Source: CAVQCX01 sp963711095 (GTDB lineage Bacteria; Pseudomonadota; Gammaproteobacteria; Chromatiales; Chromatiaceae). From it: a stretch of 64,000 nucleotides of DNA. Below are positions 56,446-64,000 of the stretch, piece by piece. Location of the stretch: positions 1 to 64,000 of the forward strand of contig CAVQCX010000016.1 in the NCBI GenBank assembly GCA_963711095.1, written 5' to 3'. The position numbers were made by a program, and so were the translations under genes. Numbering within the stretch: position 1 is the stretch's first letter; each line of letters starts with the position of its first letter. The notes beneath the pieces are model-generated. The model made no database searches. It was not told where the DNA came from and saw only the letters and a program-made list of their open reading frames with translations.

Positions 56446-58146
56446 TCAACCGGCGACCGCGCGCCAGTAGGCGCGATGCCGCTCAAGGCTCTCGCGCGGG
56501 TCGATCACCAGCTCGATCAGATCGACCCCCGGGCGGGCGAGAGAGGCGGCCAGCGCCCGCTCCAGGCCGGCAGCGCCTTCGAGACGGGTGTAACCCAGCT
56601 CGTAGAGATGCGCGATCCGGGCAGGCTCCAGGCCCGTGGGGGTGCGCCAGTAGCGGTCCAGACCGGGCAGGCGGGCCTGGGGCAGGTAGTCGAAGATGGC
56701 GCCGCCGCCGTTGTTGAGCACCAGCAGGGTGGCGTCGAGCCCGCGCGCTGCGAGCAGCCCGTTCATGTCGTGATAGAGCGCCAGATCCCCCAGCAGAGCT
56801 GCGACCGGGCCGCAGCCCCCGGCGGCCAGGCCGAGGCCGGTGGAGACATTGCCGTCGATGCCGCTGGCGCCGCGGTTGCCTACCAGGGTCAGTGCTTGGG
56901 GGCCGCCGGCGAGAAAGCCGTCGGCGTCGCGGATCACCATGGAGCCGGCGCAGAACAGGGTGCCGCCCGGCCACAGGCGGGCGAGCTGGCCCATGACCGA
57001 GGCCTCCACGGGCGGGTGCTCCAGCTCGGCGAGCAGCCGCGCCGCCCGGCGCTCCTGCTCAACCAGAGCAGCCGAGAGCCCCGTGGCGGGCGCCGTTTCC
57101 AGCTGCCCGGCGAGACCCTCGCAGACCAGCAGCGGGTCCGCCCTGAGGACCTCGGAATAACGGTGTGCGGGGTCCGGCCAGGGGCCCAGGGGCGTGACCG
57201 CGACGCAGGGATCGGCGGGGATGCGGGCCAGGTACTCCTGCAGCGGCCTGGAGGTGGGCAGCCCGCCGAAGTGCAGCAGCCAATCCGGCCGGTATCGGCT
57301 CTCTATCCCGGGGCGCCGCAGGAAGGCGTCATAGTGGGTGAGCACCAGCGAGCGGTCGTGGCTCCCGAAGCGCAGGCCGGAGAGCGGGTCGGCCAGGATC
57401 GGGCAGTCGAGCCGCCGGGCGAGGCGAGTGAGCGCCTGGGCCAGGCCAGGGTATGGCGTCATGCGCCCGCACACCATGAGTCCGGGGCGTGCAACGATCC
57501 GCCCGGCTAGCCGCCCGAGCGTATCCGGGTCCGGCGCCAGGCGCGGGTAGCTCGCCTGCACGGATGTCCCCGGGGCTGGCGCAGGCGGCGGCAAGTCCGC
57601 CGAAGGGGTCAGGGGCTCGGGCAGCGGCAGGTTGAGATGCACCGGGCCGGGCAGCGGCCAGCGCGCCTGGTCGGCCATGCGGGCGGCCCGGTGGCTCGCA
57701 TGGCGCAGGGCCTGCTCCGAGGCCTCCGGCTCGGGGAGCTGGAAGAAGGCCCGGACGTGCTGGCCGAACAGCCGGATCTGGTCCAGGGTCTGGTTGGCCC
57801 CGCACGCCTGCAGCGCCCCCGGTCGGTCGGCGCTGATCAGGATCAGCGGCTGCAGGTCCTGGGCGGCCTCGAGCACGGCTGGCAGCCAATGGGCCGGGGC
57901 GCTGCCCGAGGTCCCGATCAGGGCCGCCGGGGTGCCGCTCGCCTTGCCCAGCCCCAGGGCGAAGAAGGCGGCGCTGCGCTCGTCGGGAAGCACCCAGGTG
58001 CGGATCTGCGGGTGTCGGTCGAAGGCGAGGGTCAGGGGTGTGGAGCGCGAGCCGGGCGAGATCACCACATGGCGCACGCCCGCCGTAGCCAGGCCTCCAA
58101 CCAGTGTGTCGCACCAGAGCAGGTTGATGCCGGCCCTATCCATCAA
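56446..58146 (-). CDS. menD: SEPHCHC synthase
   Basis: A 566-aa thiamine diphosphate enzyme that joins 2-oxoglutarate-derived succinic semialdehyde to isochorismate. The N-terminal domain has VISPGSRSTPLTLAF and the ThDP-activating glutamate in WVLPDERSAAFFALGLGKASG. The C-terminal domain has the cofactor region GNRGASGIDGNVST and the Mg site GDLALYHDMNGLLAARG. The frame is intact. It starts 81 bases after menF's corrected stop. Confidence 0.95.
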   Translation of the reverse strand: MMDRAGINLLWCDTLVGGLATAGVRHVVISPGSRSTPLTLAFDRHPQIRTWVLPDERSAAFFALGLGKASGTPAALIGTSGSAPAHWLPAVLEAAQDLQPLILISADRPGALQACGANQTLDQIRLFGQHVRAFFQLPEPEASEQALRHASHRAARMADQARWPLPGPVHLNLPLPEPLTPSADLPPPAPAPGTSVQASYPRLAPDPDTLGRLAGRIVARPGLMVCGRMTPYPGLAQALTRLARRLDCPILADPLSGLRFGSHDRSLVLTHYDAFLRRPGIESRYRPDWLLHFGGLPTSRPLQEYLARIPADPCVAVTPLGPWPDPAHRYSEVLRADPLLVCEGLAGQLETAPATGLSAALVEQERRAARLLAELEHPPVEASVMGQLARLWPGGTLFCAGSMVIRDADGFLAGGPQALTLVGNRGASGIDGNVSTGLGLAAGGCGPVAALLGDLALYHDMNGLLAARGLDATLLVLNNGGGAIFDYLPQARLPGLDRYWRTPTGLEPARIAHLYELGYTRLEGAAGLERALAASLARPGVDLIELVIDPRESLERHRAYWRAVAG

Positions 58147-58227
58147 CCTAGAAACGGCAGTTGACCGCTCCGAACGGCGATGCTGGTCGCCTGGCCGCCG
58201 GGGCGAGCCGGATCCCGCCCCGGGGCC

Positions 58228-59638
58228 TCAGGCCGCACCGAGGGCGTCCAGCATGGTGCGTAGCTTCCACTCGGTTTCGAGCAGCTCCGCCTGGGGGTCG
58301 GAGCCGCGCACGATGCCGGAGCCGGCAAACAGATCCGCTGCATTGCCGCGAATAAGGGCGCAGCGCAGCACGACGGAGAAGCTCGCCGCCGCCGTCGGGG
58401 GCCATCCAGCCCAGCGCCCCCGTGTACCAGCCCCTGGGCTCGGGCTCATGCTCGGCGAGCCAGGCGAGCGCTCTCTCGCGGGGTGCACCGCCCACCGCTG
58501 CCGTGGGGTGCAGGCGCGAGGCGATCCCGATCAGCGACACCCCGGGTCGAGCCCGGCCCCTGATCGGTGTCCACAGGTGCCGCAGGCTCGTCAGCTGCAT
58601 GAGCTGCGGCTCGGTCGGATAGTTGAGTCCCGCGCACAGGGGGCCGAGGGCCTGGAGCAGGTCGTCGACGACCAGTCGATGCTCGCGCAGGTCCTTGTCG
58701 CTGGCCCGTAGGTCCGCACCGAGGCGGGCGTCGGTGGCACTGTCCCGGCCCCTGGCGGCTGTGCCTGCGACCGCGTCGGTGGTCACCAGGCCGTCTCGCA
58801 GGGTGACCAGACGCTCGGGCGAGGCCCCGACCAGAGTGCCTTTTGGCCCGCCCAGGGCGAAGTGTGCGCAGGAGGGGTATTCACGTTCGAGCCAGCCGAC
58901 CAGGGCGGCCGCCGGCAGCTGCCGGCGTCGCTGGACGAGGACACGCCTGCTGATCACGACCTTGTCGATCCAGCCCCGTTCGATGTCGCGCAGCGCAGCT
59001 TCCACGCGGGCAGCCCACTGCGCGTCCGAGGGCGTGCACAGCACCCGTTGAAGAGGGTCGCCGCTGGGCGCCGCCCGCTCTCTGCCCCCCGGATCGCCAT
59101 CGAGCAGCGCCGCCAGCTCGTGGGACCAGCGGGCGAGCAGCCGGGCCGGGTCGGCACCCTCACCCGGGCCGCAGCTGAAGCTCAGTCCCAGCTTGCCCCC
59201 CCGGCGTTGGTAAAGCACGGCGGGCAAGGCCAGCCGCACGTAATCCGGTGCAAACGAGAAGCCGAGGAACACATGGGGGCGCAGACCCGTCTGCTCGGGG
59301 TCCAGGCACAGCCAGCCGCGGCGCAAGGACTCGAATTGCGCCTCCAGATCATTGAAGCGGCTGCGCCCGAAGGTCTCGAGCACCAGGCAGGGCGCAGAGC
59401 CTACGGCGCACTCCCGGTTGCCGGGCCGGGCCCAATAGACCCCCTTGTCGATCGGCGTCCTGGGGCTCAGGTGGCCGAGCTCGGGCGTAGCCAGGGTGAT
59501 GCTGAGCGCGCCGTCGTGATCCCGCACCCGGCGCTCGCCCAGGCACCGGGCGAGATGGGTCTCCAGGTCGGCGGTCAGGCGATTGATGTCGGTTACGGGC
59601 GTCAGCATGGCGTCGGTTGAGGTCGCTATGGGCTCCAT
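58228..59638 (-). CDS. menF: Isochorismate synthase (frameshift in sequence)
   Basis: ATG 59638 (MEPIATSTDAML) is preferred; longer and shorter in-frame starts exist at 59704 and 59608. The chorismate-binding fold is clear: KVVISRRVLV, FALGGPKGTLVGASPERLV, DAVAGTAARGRD, EHRLVVDDLL and LHPTAAVGG. Near 58380 one extra base (CTTCTCC) breaks the frame; the continuation SVVLRCALIRGNAADLFAGSGIVRGSDPQAELLETEWKL is the normal C-terminus, stopping at 58228. The corrected length is 469 aa. Chorismate conversion to isochorismate is the first committed step. Given an otherwise intact pathway, a sequence error is likely. It could in principle feed another isochorismate product, but the operon argues for menaquinone. 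Confidence 0.88.
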
Positions 59639-59880
59639 GGCTTGGCTTGCCCGGGCCGCTCCTGGGGCCGAAGGCTGGCACATCTGCGGTCTGCCGGGCC
59701 GCACGCGTGTCAGCGGCCTGAGCAGGACAGGAGCGCGCCTGCGCTATTTTGTCACAGTCGCAGGCTGTGCACGCGGGTCGGCATGCGATCGGTTGCGGGC
59801 TGGGGCGCAGCAAGCGCTTCGGGTCCTTCGGTGGTTGTCTCAGGGGTTGAGCCAATGCCCGCAAATACCCACCGTTTTAC
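59639..59880. other. Divergent intergenic region between menF and apbC
   Basis: About 345 bases separate the two start codons. The right part holds the apbC promoter (separate entry); the left part is GC-rich and must contain the men promoter, but no convincing -35/-10 match was found. No RNA gene was recognised. Confidence 0.3.
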
Positions 59881-59911
59881 TTGGGAAAGGCCGCCGATTC
59901 TCGTGTAGAAT
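59881..59911 (+). promoter_or_regulatory. Candidate sigma-70 promoter of apbC
   Basis: TTGGGA (59881-59886) and TAGAAT (59906-59911) with a 19-base spacer stand 73 bases before the apbC start, in the only AT-rich part of the intergenic region. The long spacer lowers confidence. Confidence 0.4.
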
Positions 59912-59983
59912 GTGCGGCCACGCTGTTCGCACGACTTTCGCGAGGCCGGCAATCCCGGTCCCGACCGCAGGAGTAAGCAGATC

Positions 59984-61075
59984 ATGACAGAAGTGACCCA
60001 ACAGCAGATCGAAGAGGCGATCAAGGGCTATGTGGAGCCTAACCTCAAGAAGGACCTGGTGTCCGCCAAGGTGATCAAGGGCATACAGATCGACGGCGGC
60101 AAGGTCAGGGTCGAGGTGCTGCTCGGTTTCCCGGCGAAAGGGATCAAAGATGTGGTCGCGGCGGCCGTCCAGGAGCGCGTCCAGGGCGTCGCCGGCGTGT
60201 CGTCCTGCGAGGTCGAGGTGGGCTGGAAGGTGGCGGCGCACTCGGTGCAGAAGGCGCTCAAGCCCATCGACAATGTCAAGAACATCATCGCCGTCGCCTC
60301 CGGCAAGGGCGGGGTCGGCAAGTCCACCACGGCGGTGAACCTGGCGCTCGCGCTGTCCGCCGAGGGCGCCCGGGTCGGCATCCTGGATGCCGACATCTAC
60401 GGCCCGTCTCAGCCGCGCATGCTGGGCATCACCGGCAAGCCCGAGTCGAAGGACGGCAACACCCTCGAGCCCATGATGTCGTACCACCTCCAGGCCATGT
60501 CCATCGGCTTCCTGATCGATGAGGAGACCCCGATGATCTGGCGTGGCCCCATGGTCACCCAGGCGCTGGAGCAGCTGCTCAACGACACCAATTGGTCGGA
60601 GCTCGACTACCTGGTGATCGACCTGCCGCCAGGCACCGGCGACACCCAGCTGACGCTCGCCCAGAAGGTCCCGGTCTCCGGCGCGATCATCGTCACCACC
60701 CCCCAGGACATTGCCCTGCTGGATGCGCGCAAGGGCCTGAAGATGTTCGAGAAGGTGGAGGTGCCGGTGCTCGGCATCGTGGAGAACATGTCCATCCATA
60801 TCTGCTCCAACTGCGGCCACGAGGAGCCGATCTTCGGCGCCGGTGGCGGCCAGCGCCTGGCCGACCAGCATGGGGTGGAGCTGCTGGGTCAGCTGCCGCT
60901 GGACATCCGCATCCGCGAGGAGACCGATGGCGGCAAGCCCACGGTGGTCGCCGAGCCCGAGGCGCGCATCTCTCAGATCTATCGCGACATCGCCCGCAGG
61001 ACCGCGGCCAAGCTGTCGCTGCAGGCCAAGAGCTACGCCGCCAAGTTCCCTAGCATCGTCATCCAGAACAACTGA
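59984..61075 (+). CDS. apbC: Iron-sulfur cluster carrier protein ApbC (Mrp/NBP35 family)
   Basis: The ATG at 59984 follows CAGGAGT. The 363-aa product has an N-terminal MIP18/DUF59 domain (VIKGIQIDGGKVRVEVLLGFPA) and a P-loop NTPase domain: deviant Walker A ASGKGGVGKSTTAVN, DADIYGPSQPRMLG, DLPPGTGDTQLTL and the cluster-binding CxxC in HICSNCGHEEPIFG. It binds and transfers [4Fe-4S] clusters in the cytoplasm. Commonly it neighbours metG and dcd in gammaproteobacteria, as here. Confidence 0.95.
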   Translation: MTEVTQQQIEEAIKGYVEPNLKKDLVSAKVIKGIQIDGGKVRVEVLLGFPAKGIKDVVAAAVQERVQGVAGVSSCEVEVGWKVAAHSVQKALKPIDNVKNIIAVASGKGGVGKSTTAVNLALALSAEGARVGILDADIYGPSQPRMLGITGKPESKDGNTLEPMMSYHLQAMSIGFLIDEETPMIWRGPMVTQALEQLLNDTNWSELDYLVIDLPPGTGDTQLTLAQKVPVSGAIIVTTPQDIALLDARKGLKMFEKVEVPVLGIVENMSIHICSNCGHEEPIFGAGGGQRLADQHGVELLGQLPLDIRIREETDGGKPTVVAEPEARISQIYRDIARRTAAKLSLQAKSYAAKFPSIVIQNN

Positions 61076-61100
61076 GCGGGCGGGAGCGGCGACGGAGCGA

Positions 61101-61125
61101 GGCCGGGCATATGCCCGGCCTTTCC
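61101..61125 (+). terminator. Rho-independent terminator after apbC
   Basis: GGCCGGGCAT (61101-61110) and ATGCCCGGCC (61111-61120) form a perfect palindromic stem followed by TTTCC and ATTT, 25 bases after the apbC stop. Confidence 0.75.
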
Positions 61126-61250
61126 ATTTGCAGCGCCACGAGGGGGGAAGGTCGAGGGCGACTTCGGCTATATTGGGTGGCGTCCCAGTGCACATTTCAC
61201 CCCCGCCGGTCGCAGGCGTCGCCACTCTGAGCACTCTGAGGAAGAGAGCC

Positions 61251-62381
61251 ATGCAGGACACTCAGCTGGAAGTCGCACCCTACCTGGCACTGATGGTCAA
61301 GCAGGGCGCTTCGGACCTGTTCCTGCACACCGGCGCGAAGATGCTGATCAAGGGACCCGACGGCTTCCGCTGGGTCGGCGAGGTGCTCACGCCCGGGGTC
61401 AACGAGCGGGTGCTGCGCTCGGTGACCAGCGATGACCGGATCAAGGAATTCGAGGAGAAGGGCGAGGTGGACTTCGCGGTGGGGCTGCCCAACGTAGGCC
61501 GGTTCCGCGCCAATGCGTTCCGCCAGCGCGGCGAGGTCTCGATCGTGTTCAGGCACGTCAAGAGCGAGATCCCCACGATCGAGGAGCTGCGCGTGCCCCT
61601 GGTCCTCAAGGATCTGGTGATGCAGAAGAACGGCCTGATCCTGATCGTCGGGTCCACCGGATCGGGCAAATCCACCACCCTGGCGGCCATGATCGGGTAC
61701 CGCAACGCGAACGCACCCGGTCACATCCTGACCCTTGAGGACCCGATCGAGTACATCCACAAGCACCAGAAGTCGGTGATCGCGCAGCGCGAGATCAGCG
61801 TGGACACCGCGAGCTACCACACCGGCATGCGCGCGGCGATGCGCGAGGCCCCGGACGTCATCCTGGTCGGGGAGATCCGCGACACCGAGAGCATGGACTA
61901 CGCCCTGAAGCTCGCCAACACCGGACACCTGTGTCTGTCGACCCTGCACTCGAACAACACCATCACCGCCCTGGACCGGATGCTGAACTTCTTTCCTCGG
62001 GAGACTCAGGAGCAGGAGGTGAAGCGGGTCGCGGAGAACCTGCGGGCGATCATCTGTCAGCGCCTGGTGCCGACGCTGGACGGTCAGAAAACCGCGGCGG
62101 TCGAGGTGATGGTCAACACGCCCCGGATCAAGGATCTGATCGTCAAGCAGGATTGGAGCACCATCCGGGGCGCCGTGGAGGCCGGCGCGCAATATCACAT
62201 GCAGACCTTCGACCAGTCGCTGGTCAAGCTGCACGCGGAGGGCCGGATCTCCGACAAGGTCGCGATCGAGTTCGCCGATTCACGCAACAACGTGGCGCTG
62301 CATATCCGCCTGAGCGCCGCCGGCGGCCGGCTGACCGGCGACCTGTCGCTGAAGGAGATCGACGACAGCCGCCCGGTCTGA
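61251..62381 (+). CDS. pilU: Type IV pilus retraction ATPase PilU
   Basis: The ATG at 61251 lies after GAGGAAGAGAG and gives 376 aa. Secretion-ATPase motifs: Walker A GSTGSGKSTT, Asp box LTLEDPIEYIHKHQK, Walker B DVILVGEIRDTES and His box LSTLHSNN. The region where PilT has AIRNLIRE reads IKDLIVKQDWSTIRGAV, which points to PilU rather than PilT. It works with PilT at the pilus base to pull pilus subunits back, powering twitching and DNA uptake. pilT is not in the window. Confidence 0.88.
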   Translation: MQDTQLEVAPYLALMVKQGASDLFLHTGAKMLIKGPDGFRWVGEVLTPGVNERVLRSVTSDDRIKEFEEKGEVDFAVGLPNVGRFRANAFRQRGEVSIVFRHVKSEIPTIEELRVPLVLKDLVMQKNGLILIVGSTGSGKSTTLAAMIGYRNANAPGHILTLEDPIEYIHKHQKSVIAQREISVDTASYHTGMRAAMREAPDVILVGEIRDTESMDYALKLANTGHLCLSTLHSNNTITALDRMLNFFPRETQEQEVKRVAENLRAIICQRLVPTLDGQKTAAVEVMVNTPRIKDLIVKQDWSTIRGAVEAGAQYHMQTFDQSLVKLHAEGRISDKVAIEFADSRNNVALHIRLSAAGGRLTGDLSLKEIDDSRPV

Positions 62382-62470
62382 GCGGGCGCCGCGCCGGCGG
62401 CGGCGCGCGCTATCGCCGAGCCCCGGTCCGTGTGTACCATCTGGCAGCCGCACCGCGCCCGAGGGCATAG

Positions 62471-63037
62471 ATGAGCATCAAGTCGGACAAGTGGATCCGC
62501 CGCATGGCGGCGCAGCACGCGATGATCGAGCCGTTCGAGCCGGGCCAGGTGCGCGAGGGCGAGCGCGGCCGGGTGATCTCCTACGGCACCTCCAGCTATG
62601 GCTACGACATCCGCTGCGCGGACGAATTCAAGATCTTCACCAACATCAACTCGGCCATCGTCGACCCGAAGAACTTCGATGCATCGAGCTTCGTCGACCT
62701 GCGCTCGGACGTGTGCATCATCCCGCCCAACTCCTTCGTCCTGGCGCGCACCGTGGAGTACCTGCGCATCCCGCGCAATGTGCTGACCATCTGCCTGGGC
62801 AAGTCCACCTATGCGCGCTGCGGGATCATCGTCAACGTCACGCCGCTGGAGCCGGAGTGGGAGGGCCACGTGACGCTGGAGTTCTCCAACACCACCCCGC
62901 TGCCGGCGAAGATCTACGCCAACGAGGGTGTGGCGCAGATCCTGTTCCTGGAGTCCGACGAGGTCTGCGAGACCTCTTACCTGGATCGCGGCGGCAAATA
63001 TCATCGCCAGCGGGGCGTGACGCTACCCAAGCCTTGA
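62471..63037 (+). CDS. dcd: dCTP deaminase
   Basis: A 188-aa trimeric pyrimidine nucleotide deaminase making dUTP from dCTP. The conserved active-site block is intact: CLGKSTYARCGIIVNVTPLEPEWEGHVTLEFSNTTPLPAKIYANEGVAQILF (given here in part), with the catalytic glutamate in HVTLEFSN. Length and N-terminus (MSIKSDKWIRRMA) are standard for the gammaproteobacterial enzyme. It is transcribed with the same orientation as apbC and pilU but separated by about 90 bases from the latter. Confidence 0.95.
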   Translation: MSIKSDKWIRRMAAQHAMIEPFEPGQVREGERGRVISYGTSSYGYDIRCADEFKIFTNINSAIVDPKNFDASSFVDLRSDVCIIPPNSFVLARTVEYLRIPRNVLTICLGKSTYARCGIIVNVTPLEPEWEGHVTLEFSNTTPLPAKIYANEGVAQILFLESDEVCETSYLDRGGKYHRQRGVTLPKP

Positions 63038-63060
63038 CAGGCCCTCGCCGAACGTTCGCC

Positions 63061-63816
63061 TCAGGGCTGGGCGGGGCCCGGTTTGCGGCGCACCCGGGTC
63101 AGCTCCAAGCGGTAGAGCTGCTCGCCTTCGCGCCGCTCGACGCGCACCGGCAGGAAGCCGAGGCTGGGCGCGCTCCATAGGGTTAGCCTGGATGGACGCT
63201 CATCCTTGCGCCGCATCACCCTGAGGGTGGCCAGCTCGCCGGCCTCGGTGTGCAGGGTCTCCCGGCCCTGGACCTCGTAGCTGTAGGTCTTGAGCCGGCC
63301 TCCGTCGGCCACTGGGATGGTCAGGCTGCGCAGGCCGTGGGCGAGCCCTGCCATCAGGCTGAGCTGCTGGCCGAGCTTGTCCTGGGTCTCGGCGGGCACC
63401 GGCATGCTCCAGGTGGTGCCGGCGGCCCGGTTGACGGCCTTGCCGGTGCCCCAATCGAAGTCCACCCGGACGTCGCGCACCGCGTCTCCGTCGCGATGGA
63501 CGTAACTGTAGTGGCTCGGCACGAACCCCTTGGGACTCCACTGACCTTCGCTGCGCTCCACCACTTGGCTGTCGCGAAACACCGCGATCAGCCCGGTTGG
63601 CTCGGTGCGGCTCTCATAGGCGTAACTGCCGTCTTCGCCGAGCTCCAGGGTGACGACCACCCGGCCGAGGCGCATGTCCTCGCGCAGCAGCCGATATTCG
63701 GCCACCAGCGAGTCGGGCGGCGCGGACGCGTCCGCATCCTCGTCGGCTAGCGCGCGCAGCTGCGGCAGGATCAGGAGCCACAGCGCGAAGGCCAGTGCCC
63801 GGTGCGCCCTGCTCAT
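63061..63816 (-). CDS. DUF3108 family periplasmic protein
   Basis: The 251-aa product starts with a signal peptide (MSRAHRALAFALWLLILPQLRALA|DE). The rest is a beta-rich DUF3108 domain: VAEYRLLREDMRLGRVVVTLEL, the SHYSYVHRDGD block and LWSAPSLGFLPVRVERREGEQLYRLEL at the end. The family is exported and often found next to purN in gammaproteobacteria; its function is unknown. Its ATG overlaps the purN stop (ATGA), so the two are co-translated. Confidence 0.85.
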   Translation of the reverse strand: MSRAHRALAFALWLLILPQLRALADEDADASAPPDSLVAEYRLLREDMRLGRVVVTLELGEDGSYAYESRTEPTGLIAVFRDSQVVERSEGQWSPKGFVPSHYSYVHRDGDAVRDVRVDFDWGTGKAVNRAAGTTWSMPVPAETQDKLGQQLSLMAGLAHGLRSLTIPVADGGRLKTYSYEVQGRETLHTEAGELATLRVMRRKDERPSRLTLWSAPSLGFLPVRVERREGEQLYRLELTRVRRKPGPAQP

Positions 63817-64000
63817 ACGCCGGCCTGATCCCTGGCGAAGTCCCAGACCACCGGCGTATCCAGGGGGCTGCCGTCGAGCATCGGGCGGGCACCGTCCAGG
63901 TGCAGCCTGCCCTCGGCGAGCCAGCGGATCACCTGAGGGTAGATCTGGTGCTCGCGCTGCAGCACCCGGGCGGCCAGGCGGGTCGCATCGTCGTCGGGGT
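63813..64000 (-). CDS. purN: Phosphoribosylglycinamide formyltransferase, 3' end
   Basis: The reading frame enters from the right edge and ends at 63813. The visible 61 residues, DDDATRLAARVLQREHQIYPQVIRWLAEGRLHLDG and then a short tail ending ARDQAGV, match the C-terminus of PurN (HxIYPxxIRW). The enzyme formylates GAR in purine synthesis. The remaining two thirds are outside the window. Confidence 0.85.
   Translation of the reverse strand, partial: PDDDATRLAARVLQREHQIYPQVIRWLAEGRLHLDGARPMLDGSPLDTPVVWDFARDQAGV

Noticed and set aside
54588..56486. Single 632-aa frame covering menA and upstream DNA
   Set aside because: Only the menA part from 55493 has family similarity; the upstream part is menB read in the wrong frame.

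Overview
The window is high-GC chromosomal DNA of a gammaproteobacterium, most likely a purple sulfur bacterium (Chromatiales). This is an inference from the gene set: an rnf operon running into nth, a full menaquinone operon, apbC, pilU, dcd and purN, together with large secreted proteins and many RAYT-type transposases. No rRNA or tRNA gene and no CRISPR array was recognised.

Layout. 1-660: the end of an integron cassette array, with one well-formed attC site and two small cassette genes. 690-3623: a DUF433/DUF5615 toxin-antitoxin pair, a regulator that has lost its 5' end, and the best-preserved RAYT transposase. 3775-28952: one co-directional block of about 25 kb with overlapping or very short gaps. 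It holds a giant Ig/Calx-beta-like/TIG secreted protein, a rhodanese-like protein without its catalytic cysteine, a transglutaminase-like cysteine protein, a second giant protein of about 3,870 residues carrying a near-perfect tandem duplication, and a Sec-exported RHS protein with a HINT domain, a C-terminal toxin module and a following immunity candidate. I regard this block as the most interesting system in the window. 28953-41557: an accessory zone of decayed RAYT copies, REP-like motifs, a 5' fragment of a group II intron, IS4 and IS66 remnants, a glycosyltransferase-like gene, a two-gene restriction-modification candidate and several AT-richer orphan genes. 41558-64000: conserved chromosome. 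On the minus strand lie rnfABCDGE-nth-DUF1841, metG, and menF-D-B-A-C-thioesterase-E followed by an SRPBCC gene. On the plus strand lie an OmpH/Skp-like lipoprotein, apbC, pilU and dcd. A DUF3108 gene and the 3' end of purN close the window.

How the genes work together. Rnf is a membrane complex that couples ferredoxin and NADH redox to an ion gradient. The men operon makes the low-potential quinone menaquinone from chorismate; every step is present except a recognisable menH. The surface block looks built to export and process large extracellular proteins and to arm the cell with a contact or secreted toxin, with self-protection from the downstream gene.

Caveat. Eight single-base frameshifts were found in otherwise well-preserved genes (rnfB, rnfD, rnfE, menF and the two giant genes). 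Correcting one base at each restores full-length proteins, so sequence or assembly errors are more likely than gene loss.
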